NCBI GenBank assembly: GCA_008729055.1
Contig: SDUX01000057.1
Coordinates: 1-12,417, forward strand
Direction of reading: 5' to 3'
DNA from: Pyropia haitanensis
Lineage: Eukaryota; Rhodophyta; Bangiophyceae; Bangiales; Bangiaceae
DNA length: 12,417 bases
Shown in pieces: positions 1-8,423 of this stretch (positions are counted from its first letter, which is position 1; each line of letters begins with the position of its first letter). The notes beneath the pieces are model-generated. The model did not search any database and was not told where the DNA came from. It worked only from the letters and a program-made list of their open reading frames with translations. The position numbers and the translations under genes are program-made.

Positions 1-485
1 TCACTGCCTTCCTTGAGATCAAATCCCAAAACCGATACATCCACCGTGCGGGTAAGCGTAACCGGCGTCCGAAAGCCACAGACATCGCATTCCGGGAACG
101 TCCTCCCCCTTTTCTTCCAATGCTTCTTCATCAGAGTCGTCAGTTTTTCCCGATTGAGAGAAAACAGCTGGGTGACAAGACCCAAGCGCAAAAGATGTTT
201 TTGCCACGGTCCCTGGCAACTGCCACCAATCGCCTCGACCGCCGGCTGGTCATAGGGACCGCAACGTGGATTAACTGCCCCCGCTCCTCATTTGCATTCC
301 TTCGACGTATCGGAATCATACATGCGATTCCCTCCATCTTCAACGAATCGATATGGTTGTCGTAGCTTGCTGATAGACCGCGAAAGAGAAATCGTGATTT
401 CAATCGCCCGCTGAGAGGACCTCTCGGACCCGAAGATGGAACCTGAAAATGGAGGCCCGCCGGAGATTCGTGAAGGAATAGTCAT
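1..485 (-). pseudogene. unresolved possible gene remnant at left edge
   Basis: I do not recognise a product here. On the minus strand an ATG at 485-483 opens a frame that stops at 288, and the same frame is then open again from 287 to the window edge. Neighbouring frames also contain protein-like stretches: an acidic one (core DSDEEALEEKGED, about 180-100) and, overlapping in another frame, a CxxC (ECDVCG, about 95-75). This is what a gene with indels looks like, as in the secretin gene just upstream on the same strand, but nothing fixes the true frame. It could equally be non-coding. If real, it would be downstream of the secretin gene in the same direction and cut by the window edge. Confidence 0.25.
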
Positions 486-830
486 GTAGGCTCAATACTT
501 CCCTCGCACTGCGGCCGGCAAAGACGCGCAGAAATCAACCGATCGTTTGAATCCCTGCCTGGTAGTTCCCCGCGAAGCGAATTACTTAGCGTCCTGTAGT
601 TCTGTGATTTCCCTCTCCGGAAAACGGACGGGCCTTTCGCTTGTTTCGGGGTCACCCGAAGTCGCGGATACGCTGCATAAAATAGAAATCGAATTCAGAA
701 AGGATGGAAAACGCGGATTAAATCAATCAGCCTGACCAAAATGCAAAGGAAATGTCAAGTTTTTCACTCGAGTGGACATTCTCTCAGAGAGCAACCTCGA
801 ACTACAGCCACGTCTCCATTAAAAACCCAC
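486..830. other. stretch without a recognisable gene
   Basis: This is the gap between the end of the secretin remnant and the possible remnant at the left edge. I read all six frames and found no family motif or long open frame. One minus frame continues past 831 for about 20 codons, so the secretin C-terminus could extend to about 770 if the stop at 831-833 is an artefact of the surrounding indels. No convincing terminator or promoter was seen. Confidence 0.4.
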
Positions 831-3490
831 CTAACGGAGCTCACCTTCGCCGGTATACCATGCCGGGGGGAGCCCGGCCGTTGTGCGTTCCGGACCGGAA
901 CATCCTGACGGAAACAACTCGGCTCCTCGTCCAAGGGCGGCGCGTTGATTGCGACTCCTCACCCGGATCGACCGAGCTCTGCCGATACGGAAAATGATCA
1001 GGGCGCGCTTCGTCGCATCCTTCACTTTGGAACGAAAAGACTTTCCGATAACAGCGCAAATCTCCGCATACGGGATTTTTGTCTTTCGGCGGAGGTCATC
1101 GTTTCACGGATGTACCCGCGCGAATTTAGGCGATCGTGTTTCCCATCCCAACATCGTCAAGTTGAGTTGTCTCTTTGATAGAGTCAAACTAGGCATTCAA
1201 GAATCTGTTTCTCGGTAACAGTCGAGGAGACCCGTCCATTCAATCGCACACGGCGTTTCGAATCGGGACGCGCGTAGTTAATGAATCCGGCAAATTCCGC
1301 TGAAATCGCGAGCACGTATGAGATGATCGTCTTTGTTGTCCCCCGAGACGGTAGGTTCAACTTCGGAAAACCATTTCGCCAGGCGGCGCATTTCAAAAGC
1401 AGTGGGTGCGTACCGGGACAGCATGCGGGGAATTTCGGTAAGTCACGATGAGTCTGGTATTCTCCCACCGTTGGAATGAAGGCCCACGTTCATCTGGGAA
1501 TTCAGGTGGTCATACTCGTGGGATAATAAACTTCCCTTACCTCTGCTCAGATCTTGCGATCTGACCGCGGCTTCACCAAACCACTGCTCGATCTGCATGA
1601 CATCGGCACCTTTCTGCCTGGCTCAGCAAAACGCACCAGCATCTGAAACTGGGGATCATCGTGAGGAAAACACCCGCAAGCGAGAGTAAAAATACCCTGC
1701 ACGGAGCCCTCGCGGACCTGCTCCCGGGTTCTTCACGATTTCAAAAATTCGTCGATCGTTTTGAGGTCCGAGGCTAAATACCCCTTCTCAATCGGCTGTC
1801 ACCGGGTTAAACCCAACGGGAAGGCCGTCTGCGGATTATTTGAACCGTAGTCCTGCCGGAAGAACAGGAGTATTCGAGTTCCGTTGTCGTTCCACCGGAA
1901 AGAACGCCGCTTGGGGAGTATTCCCGATATATTTGCCGCAACCTAAAGAAAATCGAGTCTGCCTGCCGAAGGAGTCGATCTGTCTCCACCGAATCATCTT
2001 GATCCCGGATTTGAACCATTTTTGATCCCCCCTCAATTAGATGACCCTTCACCAGGTTTTCGACACTTGAATCAGTCCTCCTACTGCGGTATTTCCGCAC
2101 CACCAGAGTACTTGGTCGAAGCAACTAACTTTGCTGTAGCTCCGTCAGGAAATTGATTTCCATTTTGCTCCACGGAATTCTTCTCAGCAGAAAATTCGCT
2201 TTCACCTGGATGGTTGTGTTGGGAGTCCAGTGCATCATGCGTGGTGGCAAAAGGGTCATCATTCAAGTGCGGCACAGCCGCCCGCGTGTCGATGAGATAA
2301 ACCCGGGAGGAACGTTAAAAGAACGGGCGATTAAACCGGCATTCGCGGATTTACCGACTTCAGGAATCACTTTCACCGCGAAATTCTCCACACGGTACTT
2401 CATGTCGACCTGCGAGTCACCATATTTCAAGGCATTCGCCAGCGGGATATACTGGCGCCAGCCGAACCGTCAGGAGGGACTGTGACATATCCCGTCCTTG
2501 CAAAGACCCACTGCGATCAATCACAATGTTTACTCCACGTCGGGCAGGGTGCACTTTCGAACGTATCCACTCTGAGACATTCTGCGACAAAAACCCCAGC
2601 ACATTCCACGAGCCTTGCAGTATTAAACTCAATACGAGGGATGATGATGCGACTCAGCATTTCTTCGATTGCAGGACATTCCGGCGCTTGTGACTTCATC
2701 GGAAGATCAATCGTAGCTTACTCTGTGTCAATTTTCTCCAGCGGGAGACTCCCATCCCGCAGCAACCTCCTCGGAGCATTTTTTGACCGGGCATGCTGTC
2801 GAGCCTGATCAAGTAGTCCAAAACCTAGCCAGTTCCACATTTTCCAGCCCACGACGGGCTGCGTTGTTGTAAGGGTCGATCTCCAACGCAGCGTGATAAA
2901 CTTCGCTCAGACGCGTCGTAACAACCCAACTCCAGGTACCTTTGCCCCAAAACCAGTCTTCGCCTGCACCTCCTCCATATCACCGAAGATGGCGCGGTGA
3001 CGTTCGCCATTGTTGTAAGCGATCATCGCGGGACTTCAGCTCACGCAGCGCATTTTACGAATCTGCTGGGATCGACCATTGTCAGCGGAACCTCGTTCAC
3101 TTTGCCGGTTTTACCATCACGTCAGTAAGCGTATCGATCGCCTCCTGCCAAACGAGCCTCCGCCACCTTCAGCCAGCAAAGCGAAGGGTCGCAAGTTGCT
3201 AACGCTTGAAGAAAACGCGACGCTGCTCTCTCTTACTCGCGGAACGGGGGAGAGTGACGAAGGCCGCCTTGTAGTTATCCCATCGCCTCACCGTAGGACT
3301 TGTCGGCGAAGGCATGAGATCCGGCCGGGAACCAAAGTCTGCGCAGACTTTACCTGGTGTTGCCGTTTCTGAACTTCCAGAGCAGCATATCGCGACGCCA
3401 CCTTCCACCTCATTGCCGTCCCCCTTGACGAACGAATGACTGAGCAATACAAAACACAGCGAACGCGGCACAAAGCGCCTGCGCTCGCAT
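831..3490 (-). pseudogene. frameshifted type IV pilus secretin with TPR N-terminus (Amuc_1098-like)
   Basis: No single frame covers this gene, but a switching minus-strand reading gives a coherent protein of about 880 residues. From 5' to 3': ATG at 3490-3488 with a short signal peptide (MRAQALCAAFAVFCIAQS); TPR-type helices at about 3400-3200 (YAALEVQKRQHQVKSAQ; DNYKAAFVTLP) and 3060-2820 (QRYLELGCYDAS; ALEIDPYNNAARRGLENVE); a linker (DQARQHARSK); secretin N-domains at about 2690-2300 (RIIIPRIEFNTARL; RRGVNIVID; ANALKYGDSQVDMKYRVE; ARSFNVPPGF); a second N-domain at 2150-2020 (FPDGATAKLVAST, TLVVR); then secretin-core pieces (DPQFQMLVR, KGADVM at 1670-1590; TAFEMR and VEPTVSGDNK at 1410-1330; AEFAGFINY near 1290; FRSKVKDATKRALIIF at 1037-988) and a proline-rich end. 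Known for the family: a multimeric outer-membrane channel for type IV pili. At least a dozen indels, both gains and losses, interrupt it. With codons intact between breaks, sequencing error is likelier than old decay. A divergent GspD-like secretin is the main alternative. Confidence 0.85.
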
Positions 3491-3710
3491 TGGTAACTGC
3501 GGGAGATGTCTGGTTGTTACCACACGTGTTCCGGGATGGGGAAATTCACTTAAGCCGACCATCTTAGCAGCAGGTATCGAAGGTCCGCAAGCATGGATTT
3601 CGATTCGAATTCTTAGGATTGAGAAAAGTCGTTTTCCGGAAATATCCAGCGAGGGACCGAAAAGTCCGGGCAGGCACGCAGGATCGCCCCTTTCTCAACA
3701 CACGGAGGTT
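3491..3710. other. 5' leader region of the secretin gene, no gene seen
   Basis: No protein-coding signal is visible on either strand. The secretin start at 3490 has no strong Shine-Dalgarno sequence directly before it. A weak promoter-like pair can be read on the minus strand (TTGCGG, 18-base spacer, TAAGAT, around 3590-3560). It matches the consensus at only 3 and 4 of 6 positions and is not strong enough to call. Confidence 0.35.
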
Positions 3711-3738
3711 TGGCGTTCCCGTTTTTTCAGGAACGCCA
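3711..3738. repeat. 9-bp inverted repeat (hairpin)
   Basis: TGGCGTTCC at 3711-3719 is perfectly complementary to GGAACGCCA at 3730-3738, with a 10-base loop that is T-rich on the plus strand. It lies between the giant repeat gene and the secretin gene. On the minus strand no U-run follows the stem, so it is not a classical intrinsic terminator. It could be an mRNA-stabilising or processing hairpin. Confidence 0.55.
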
Positions 3739-3760
3739 TTTGCGCTGTCTGTGAGCTGTC

Positions 3761-3815
3761 CAACCCTGTTGTCTGCAATACCCAACAGGGTTGAATCCTC
3801 CACTCAACAGGGTTT
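3761..3815. repeat. 11-bp inverted repeat plus a third copy of CAACAGGGTT
   Basis: CAACCCTGTTG at 3761-3771 is a perfect reverse complement of CAACAGGGTTG at 3783-3793, with an 11-base loop. A third, direct copy, CAACAGGGTTT, lies at 3805-3815, so the first arm can pair with either of the other two and two mutually exclusive hairpins are possible. It sits about 110 bases after the stop codon of the giant gene. It lacks a U-tract on the minus strand, so a terminator role is possible but unproven. Confidence 0.6.
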
Positions 3816-3827
3816 CTTCCAACGCTT

Positions 3828-3843
3828 GGCGCAAAAGCGCGCC
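3828..3843. repeat. short GC-rich hairpin after the giant-gene stop codon
   Basis: GGCGC at 3828-3832 pairs with GCGCC at 3839-3843 around a six-base loop. This is the first stem met by transcription leaving the giant gene on the minus strand, about 60 bases after its TAA. No T-run follows, so a terminator role is only a possibility. Confidence 0.3.
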
Positions 3844-3902
3844 GGGAACCCTTTTGCCACGCACGAGCGGGGCTCCCTAACGGATTTACCTGTTCCGGCT
3901 TC

Positions 3903-6900
3903 TTATTCCAGCTCGAGCGTGTTTCCGGATCCAGTGGAGAAGATACTCTCCCCGTAGAGTCCATACTGGTCGAAGCCTTCGTAGTAGACTCCCCAGGGAT
4001 TGAATCCGGAGAACTCCTCTTCCTGCTCGCGACGCCAGTCGTCTGTGGTCCGGTCATCCGGGAAAAGAAGACTGAAAAGACTGTCTGTCAGCGGCACTGG
4101 CGGAAGCGGTGGCTCCGGCTGAACCGGTGGCAGCGGCGGCAAATCTTCGAGAAGAATCGTGTCGTAGTAGAAAGCGAAGTTTCCTGCGTTCTGCGGAGCC
4201 GGTCCTGTTCCGAAAGCATTTGCATGCTCATTCGGGAAGAGGATGCGGTCACCGAGAATGTTGATGGTGAATTCGTCAATTCTCTGCGTCTCACTCGGGT
4301 CAGTCTCTGCTCCGACGAAGGATACTCCGTTGAGAAGGGCGCCGGCAGCTACCTGATTATTGGCCCGGCGCGGAACATAGAAACGAAGTTCGTCTTCTCC
4401 CTGAAACTCGCTGTCCGCATCGGCAATGATGCTTCCGGCTGCAGGATCGGTAGGATCTGTTCTCGCTGCTCCAATCTGAGTGGAACCACCTGTCGCTGTT
4501 GCGTTCGTAGTGGAATTGACGTGGCCGATCATCGCGTCGGTCATTGTGATATCGGCGCCGGCGGAAACTTCGATATCGCCTTCCCTTTCACCGGTTCCGG
4601 AAAGAGCCGGAGAAGCGAGGTCGTCACCATGCCCGATCTTCGCCGAGGCGCCGGTCGTTCCGTTTGAGGCCAACGTGATATTGCTTCCGGAATCGACAGT
4701 CACATCTCCTCCGAAGTCACCGTCAGCAGAATTTCCACCGTGTCCGATCTGAGTTGATGCATTCACCTCCGTTCCACCCAGCAGGTAAATATCCCCTGCT
4801 GCGGTCACATCGACATTGCCGCTCAATTCGGTGGCCGTCGCATTCACGCCCCCATGCCCGATCTGAGTAGCGCTGTTCACACCGTTTCCACCGACCATCG
4901 TCACAACTCCGGCGGAGTCTACGGTTACGGGTTGAGCGGTGGCACTTCCGTTGTAGTTCACTCCACCATGTCCAATTTGTGCTCCGGAAGATGCTCCGTC
5001 TCCGGCGCGCATGACGACCCCCTCGTCAGTTGCTTCCACATCGATTGCACCGGACAGATCCCCCACACCACTGCCGCCACCGTGACCGATGGAAGCGCTC
5101 GTGAAGTTCGCGACGCCTCCGCGAATGTCGACCTCGCCGGCCGTCACATCGATATCACCACTCTTGGCACCGATGGAGCTATTGCCGCCGTGCCCAAGCT
5201 TCGCGAAAGAGTTGGCGCCGGACCCGGAACCACCGGTAAGGGCAAGATCGCCGTCCTCATCTCCGTGCGTCAGATCAACTGAGATATCTCCACCCAGCGG
5301 GGCAATCGTGCCGTTTCCGCCGTGCCCCACCTGAGCAGATGCATTGCTCTGGGAACCGCCGGCAAGGGTAAGTCCGCCCTCTTTAGCGAGAATATTGATG
5401 TCGCCGTTGGAGGCAACGCCGTCGTTTCCGGTGTCGGCACGGAAGAGTTCCTCGTTGAAACCAATCTGAGCGAGTCCACCTGCTGTGAAGTCAGATCCGA
5501 CGACCTCGACACCGTAAGCGAGCACATTGGTCTCTCCTCCGGCGGAACCGACTGCGATGGGAGCCGTTTGATTGCCATCGCCAACAACAACTTCTTCATC
5601 GTTATTTCCAAAAGCATCAGAATCGGCTTCGATGTCGGCAATATCGATTCTGAGTTCGGTGATCGGTTCGCAACTGTTGAAGTCGATCGTGGTAACGAGT
5701 CCGGTCGAGCCGTCCCAACCGGCAACTGCGTTTACGTCTCCGCCACCGCCATTGAGAACGGCAGCTTCGAAGGTTACTCCTCCGGTTGCGGCCAGATCGA
5801 CAGCCGTGTTGGAAAGAAAGAAGGCACCTGCACCGTCAACGGTGAGATCACCATTGGTGACAGCGATTTCGAATTCGCCGCCGGGAGCCATTCTCTCAAT
5901 CAGCCCGGTAACTCCCGCCGCGTTGGCTGCGGTGTCCAGCATACCGGTGGTGAGATGAAAGCTCGATGCCGAGACTGCCCCCGCCGTGCTGGTTGCGTGA
6001 CCGAGTGTGGCGAGTGCTGCCGCATCAGTGAGGGTAGTGGTTCCCTGCACTCCAATGTCGAGAGTTCCCATTCTGCTTCCGCCGCTCGTGCTGTTGTGTC
6101 CTCCGTGACCGAGCAAACCGTATGCGGTCGCGTCGCTGCCGCCAACCACGGTAAGATCTCCACCAACAAGAATGTCCATATCGCCGCTGAGAGCACCGGT
6201 GGAATTTTCTCCCCCATGACCAACCTGAGCGAACCCACGGGTGACGTTACCGCCGGTAATGATAAGATCGTCTGCCGCGATAACCGTGATTCTTCCATCT
6301 TTGCCGGTTGCGCCCACATTGTGTCCACCGTGACCGATCATGGCGTTGGCGTCATCGTCGTCAACTCCGGCAGCAGTTCCCCCGGTAACAAGAACCGATC
6401 CGTCCTCACTGACGACGCAGATATGACCGGTATCCGTCCCCACGTTTTCGGATTCCCCACCGTTACCAATCTGGGCGTAGGAGCGCGCGCGGCTACCTGC
6501 TGTGACAGAGATATCGCCGAGTGCATGGACGGTGATATTTGCGTTGTGAGAACCGTCTGATTCAAGTCCACCGTGACCGATCTGGCCATTAGACTGATTG
6601 CTCAGGCCGCCCGAAACGGCAATCCCGCCGGCAATGGAAGTAACGGAGATATCACCCAGGAAGTTACCACTGGTGTATTGGCCACCGTGCCCAATGGATG
6701 CGTACGCCTGTGGAGCGGTATTGGCAGCGGGGCTTCCCGTCGTGGTGCCATTTACGGTGACGTCATTGAGCGCTGTTACCGTGATCGTTGAAGCAGCAGT
6801 GGTTCCTCCGTTGGCACCGTTCATGTCCGCATCGTGCCCCCCGTGACCAATCTGAGCATAGGCCTGATTGAGACTTCCGCCCTGCACGGTGACGGCTCCG

Positions 6901-8423
6901 GCATTTGCGGCGACTGAAACAGCGCCGCTCTTATCCCCTCTGCTGAGTCGACCTCCGTGGCCGACTTGTGCGAAAGCGTCTGTATTGCTTCCGCCGGTAA
7001 GGGTGATATCGCCACCGGTCGCAGTAAGAGCAACGGAGCCCGTGAGGTTCGCGTTGGTTTCTGCACCGCCGTGTCCGATCTGGGCGCTGGCTGTGGTATT
7101 GCTTCCGCCGGTAAGGCTGATTCCATTTCCAGCGTCGACGAAGATATTACCTCCGTATTGCGTCCCTGCAGCGCGTTCGCCACCGTGACCGATCATGGTG
7201 CTGTTCTGCGAACCGGCCCCGGTTATGGTTACGGCTCCTGCGGCATCCACATCGATGATGCTGTTGGCTACATTGTAATTCGAGAGAATGCCACCATGCC
7301 CGATTTGAGTATGCGATTCTCCGGTGTTGGGACTCGCTCCGGTCACGAGAACGTCTCCACCGGAACTGTTTACCGCGATGGTTCCGGCAGCACTTTCACC
7401 GGCAACTCCGGAAGAGCGCCCGCCATGTCCAATCTGGGAGTAGTTTGTCCCTCCATTGCTCTGGTTTCCGACGACTGCGATATTGCCGGTAGCATTGATC
7501 GCGATATCACCGGAAGTCGCACCGATAACTCCGGAACTACTCCCTCCGCCGTGGCCGATCTGGCCATAGGCATCGTTAAATGTTGAGCCCCCGGTAACAG
7601 TAACCGTTCCGCCGGTGGTATCGACGGTGATGTTGCCATCCTTCGTTCCATCATGATCGAATCCCCCGTGTCCAATCTGTGCGTAGGAGCGATCACGAAC
7701 ACCACCTGTGACGGCAATATTTCCTCCGGCGTCAATGTCGATATCCCCTGCCTGATTTCCTTTTCCGCCGCCGCCGTTGAAGAGACCACCGTGACCAATC
7801 TGGGCGTATGTCTGGTTGGAAAGACCGGCCGTAACAGCCAGATCCGTCCCGGCATTCACCGTGATCGTCGCGAGATGATTTCCGTCAGCGTATTGTCCAC
7901 CGTGTCCAATCTGTGCGTAGGACTGAGCTGCCCCGTTCGCGATGCCGTCAATTACGTCAGCATCGGTCTGAGCACCTACAACATTGATCGTAGTGCCTGC
8001 GGTTACGGAGATAGTCTCAGCTGCAGTCGTGCCACCGGTCGCCCCGGTGAAATCGCCCTCATGTCCACCATGACCAATCTGGGCATAGTTGTTATTATTC
8101 AATCCGGCAATGACGTCCACTTTGCCGTTGGTTGCGGTGGCGGAAATGGTTCCAGTCCGGTCCCCTTTGGCACTGCGACCACCGTGACCGATCTGGGCGT
8201 AGGCTCCATCTGTGGCAATACCGCCAAGCATGGAAATGTCGGTCGCAGCCGTGACAGAGATGTTTCCTCCGAGGTCACCGTTGTGGCTCTGACCTCCGTG
8301 GCCGATCTGGGCGAACGGTCCTTCGGTCGTTCCGCGAATGTCACCGGCCTGGAAGGTGATCGAACCCGTCCCATCCGAGCCGGCTTCCACCGTGACATTT
8401 CCGCTGTGACTTCCGTCGCTATT
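3903..8423 (-). CDS. giant GHGG-repeat surface protein, C-terminal part
   Basis: This is an uninterrupted minus-strand frame ending in TAA at 3903-3905. The first start-like codon (GTG at 8390) is internal, since the same reading continues upstream as GNVTV, so the gene begins further upstream. Counting residues from 8390: repeat block A (1-800) has 18 units with GHGG plus two variants; an interlude without regular repeats (about 800-970) contains one of the very few cysteines (NSCEP); repeat block B (970-1290) follows; then a C-terminal domain (about 1305-1415); a linker LPPLPPVQPEPPLPPVPL (1416-1433); and a tail rich in acidic and aromatic residues ending in LELE (1434-1495). Units alternate short strands (xIxVxA, xIxVTGG) with turns rich in G, N, D, S and T, as in right-handed beta-helix proteins of the filamentous-haemagglutinin type. 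A cell-surface or secreted fibre or adhesin is inferred; I cannot name a characterised homologue. Confidence 0.85.
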   Translation of the reverse strand, partial: NSDGSHSGNVTVEAGSDGTGSITFQAGDIRGTTEGPFAQIGHGGQSHNGDLGGNISVTAATDISMLGGIATDGAYAQIGHGGRSAKGDRTGTISATATNGKVDVIAGLNNNNYAQIGHGGHEGDFTGATGGTTAAETISVTAGTTINVVGAQTDADVIDGIANGAAQSYAQIGHGGQYADGNHLATITVNAGTDLAVTAGLSNQTYAQIGHGGLFNGGGGKGNQAGDIDIDAGGNIAVTGGVRDRSYAQIGHGGFDHDGTKDGNITVDTTGGTVTVTGGSTFNDAYGQIGHGGGSSSGVIGATSGDIAINATGNIAVVGNQSNGGTNYSQIGHGGRSSGVAGESAAGTIAVNSSGGDVLVTGASPNTGESHTQIGHGGILSNYNVANSIIDVDAAGAVTITGAGSQNSTMIGHGGERAAGTQYGGNIFVDAGNGISLTGGSNTTASAQIGHGGAETNANLTGSVALTATGGDITLTGGSNTDAFAQVGHGGRLSRGDKSGAVSVAANAGAVTVQGGSLNQAYAQIGHGGHDADMNGANGGTTAASTITVTALNDVTVNGTTTGSPAANTAPQAYASIGHGGQYTSGNFLGDISVTSIAGGIAVSGGLSNQSNGQIGHGGLESDGSHNANITVHALGDISVTAGSRARSYAQIGNGGESENVGTDTGHICVVSEDGSVLVTGGTAAGVDDDDANAMIGHGGHNVGATGKDGRITVIAADDLIITGGNVTRGFAQVGHGGENSTGALSGDMDILVGGDLTVVGGSDATAYGLLGHGGHNSTSGGSRMGTLDIGVQGTTTLTDAAALATLGHATSTAGAVSASSFHLTTGMLDTAANAAGVTGLIERMAPGGEFEIAVTNGDLTVDGAGAFFLSNTAVDLAATGGVTFEAAVLNGGGGDVNAVAGWDGSTGLVTTIDFNSCEPITELRIDIADIEADSDAFGNNDEEVVVGDGNQTAPIAVGSAGGETNVLAYGVEVVGSDFTAGGLAQIGFNEELFRADTGNDGVASNGDINILAKEGGLTLAGGSQSNASAQVGHGGNGTIAPLGGDISVDLTHGDEDGDLALTGGSGSGANSFAKLGHGGNSSIGAKSGDIDVTAGEVDIRGGVANFTSASIGHGGGSGVGDLSGAIDVEATDEGVVMRAGDGASSGAQIGHGGVNYNGSATAQPVTVDSAGVVTMVGGNGVNSATQIGHGGVNATATELSGNVDVTAAGDIYLLGGTEVNASTQIGHGGNSADGDFGGDVTVDSGSNITLASNGTTGASAKIGHGDDLASPALSGTGEREGDIEVSAGADITMTDAMIGHVNSTTNATATGGSTQIGAARTDPTDPAAGSIIADADSEFQGEDELRFYVPRRANNQVAAGALLNGVSFVGAETDPSETQRIDEFTINILGDRILFPNEHANAFGTGPAPQNAGNFAFYYDTILLEDLPPLPPVQPEPPLPPVPLTDSLFSLLFPDDRTTDDWRREQEEEFSGFNPWGVYYEGFDQYGLYGESIFSTGSGNTLELE
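4521..5333 (-). repeat. repeat block B: second GHGG array
   Basis: Six intact GHGG units follow the interlude (histidines at residues 1023, 1067, 1103, 1141, 1179 and 1217 counted from 8390), then two decayed ones (KIGHGD at 1254, MIGHVN at 1290). Spacing is 36-38 residues after a first gap of 44. The block is preceded by a divergent unit, AQIGFNE (about residue 977). Confidence 0.9.
6441..6950 (-). repeat. higher-order repeat, copy 2 (four-unit super-module)
   Basis: Residues 481-650 counted from 8390 repeat copy 1 in order: RLSRGDKSG..., a long unit beginning HDADMNGANGGTTAA, a unit beginning QYTSGN with GLSNQ, and a unit beginning LESDG with RARSYAQIG. The offset is close to 1230 bp. In this copy the last GHGG has become GNGG. 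Confidence 0.75.
7641..8180 (-). repeat. higher-order repeat, copy 1 (four-unit super-module)
   Basis: Residues 71-250 counted from 8390 carry four units in a recognisable order: RSAKGDRTG..., a long unit beginning HEGDFTGATGGTTAA, a unit beginning QYADGN with GLSNQ before its end, and a unit beginning LFNG with RDRSYAQIG. The same order recurs about 410 residues later (6441-6950). Confidence 0.75.

Noticed and set aside
889..901. Palindrome TTCCGGACCGGAA
   Set aside because: It lies inside the secretin C-terminal coding region and is short enough for chance in GC-rich DNA.
3555..3595. Weak minus-strand promoter for the secretin gene (TTGCGG / TAAGAT)
   Set aside because: It has only 3/6 and 4/6 matches and sits in a flank with many base errors, so it is not distinguishable from chance.
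3619..3957. Plus-strand open frame of 112 codons spanning the intergenic gap
   Set aside because: It runs through the hairpin cluster and into the 3' end of the giant gene antisense, with no recognisable motif or ribosome site.
5322..6560. Long plus-strand open frame (412 codons) opposite the giant gene
   Set aside because: It is the antisense shadow of the repeat gene. Its recurring TNLG/SNLG-type motifs are the reverse complement of the GHGG core, while the minus strand has the better coding pattern and a proper C-terminus.
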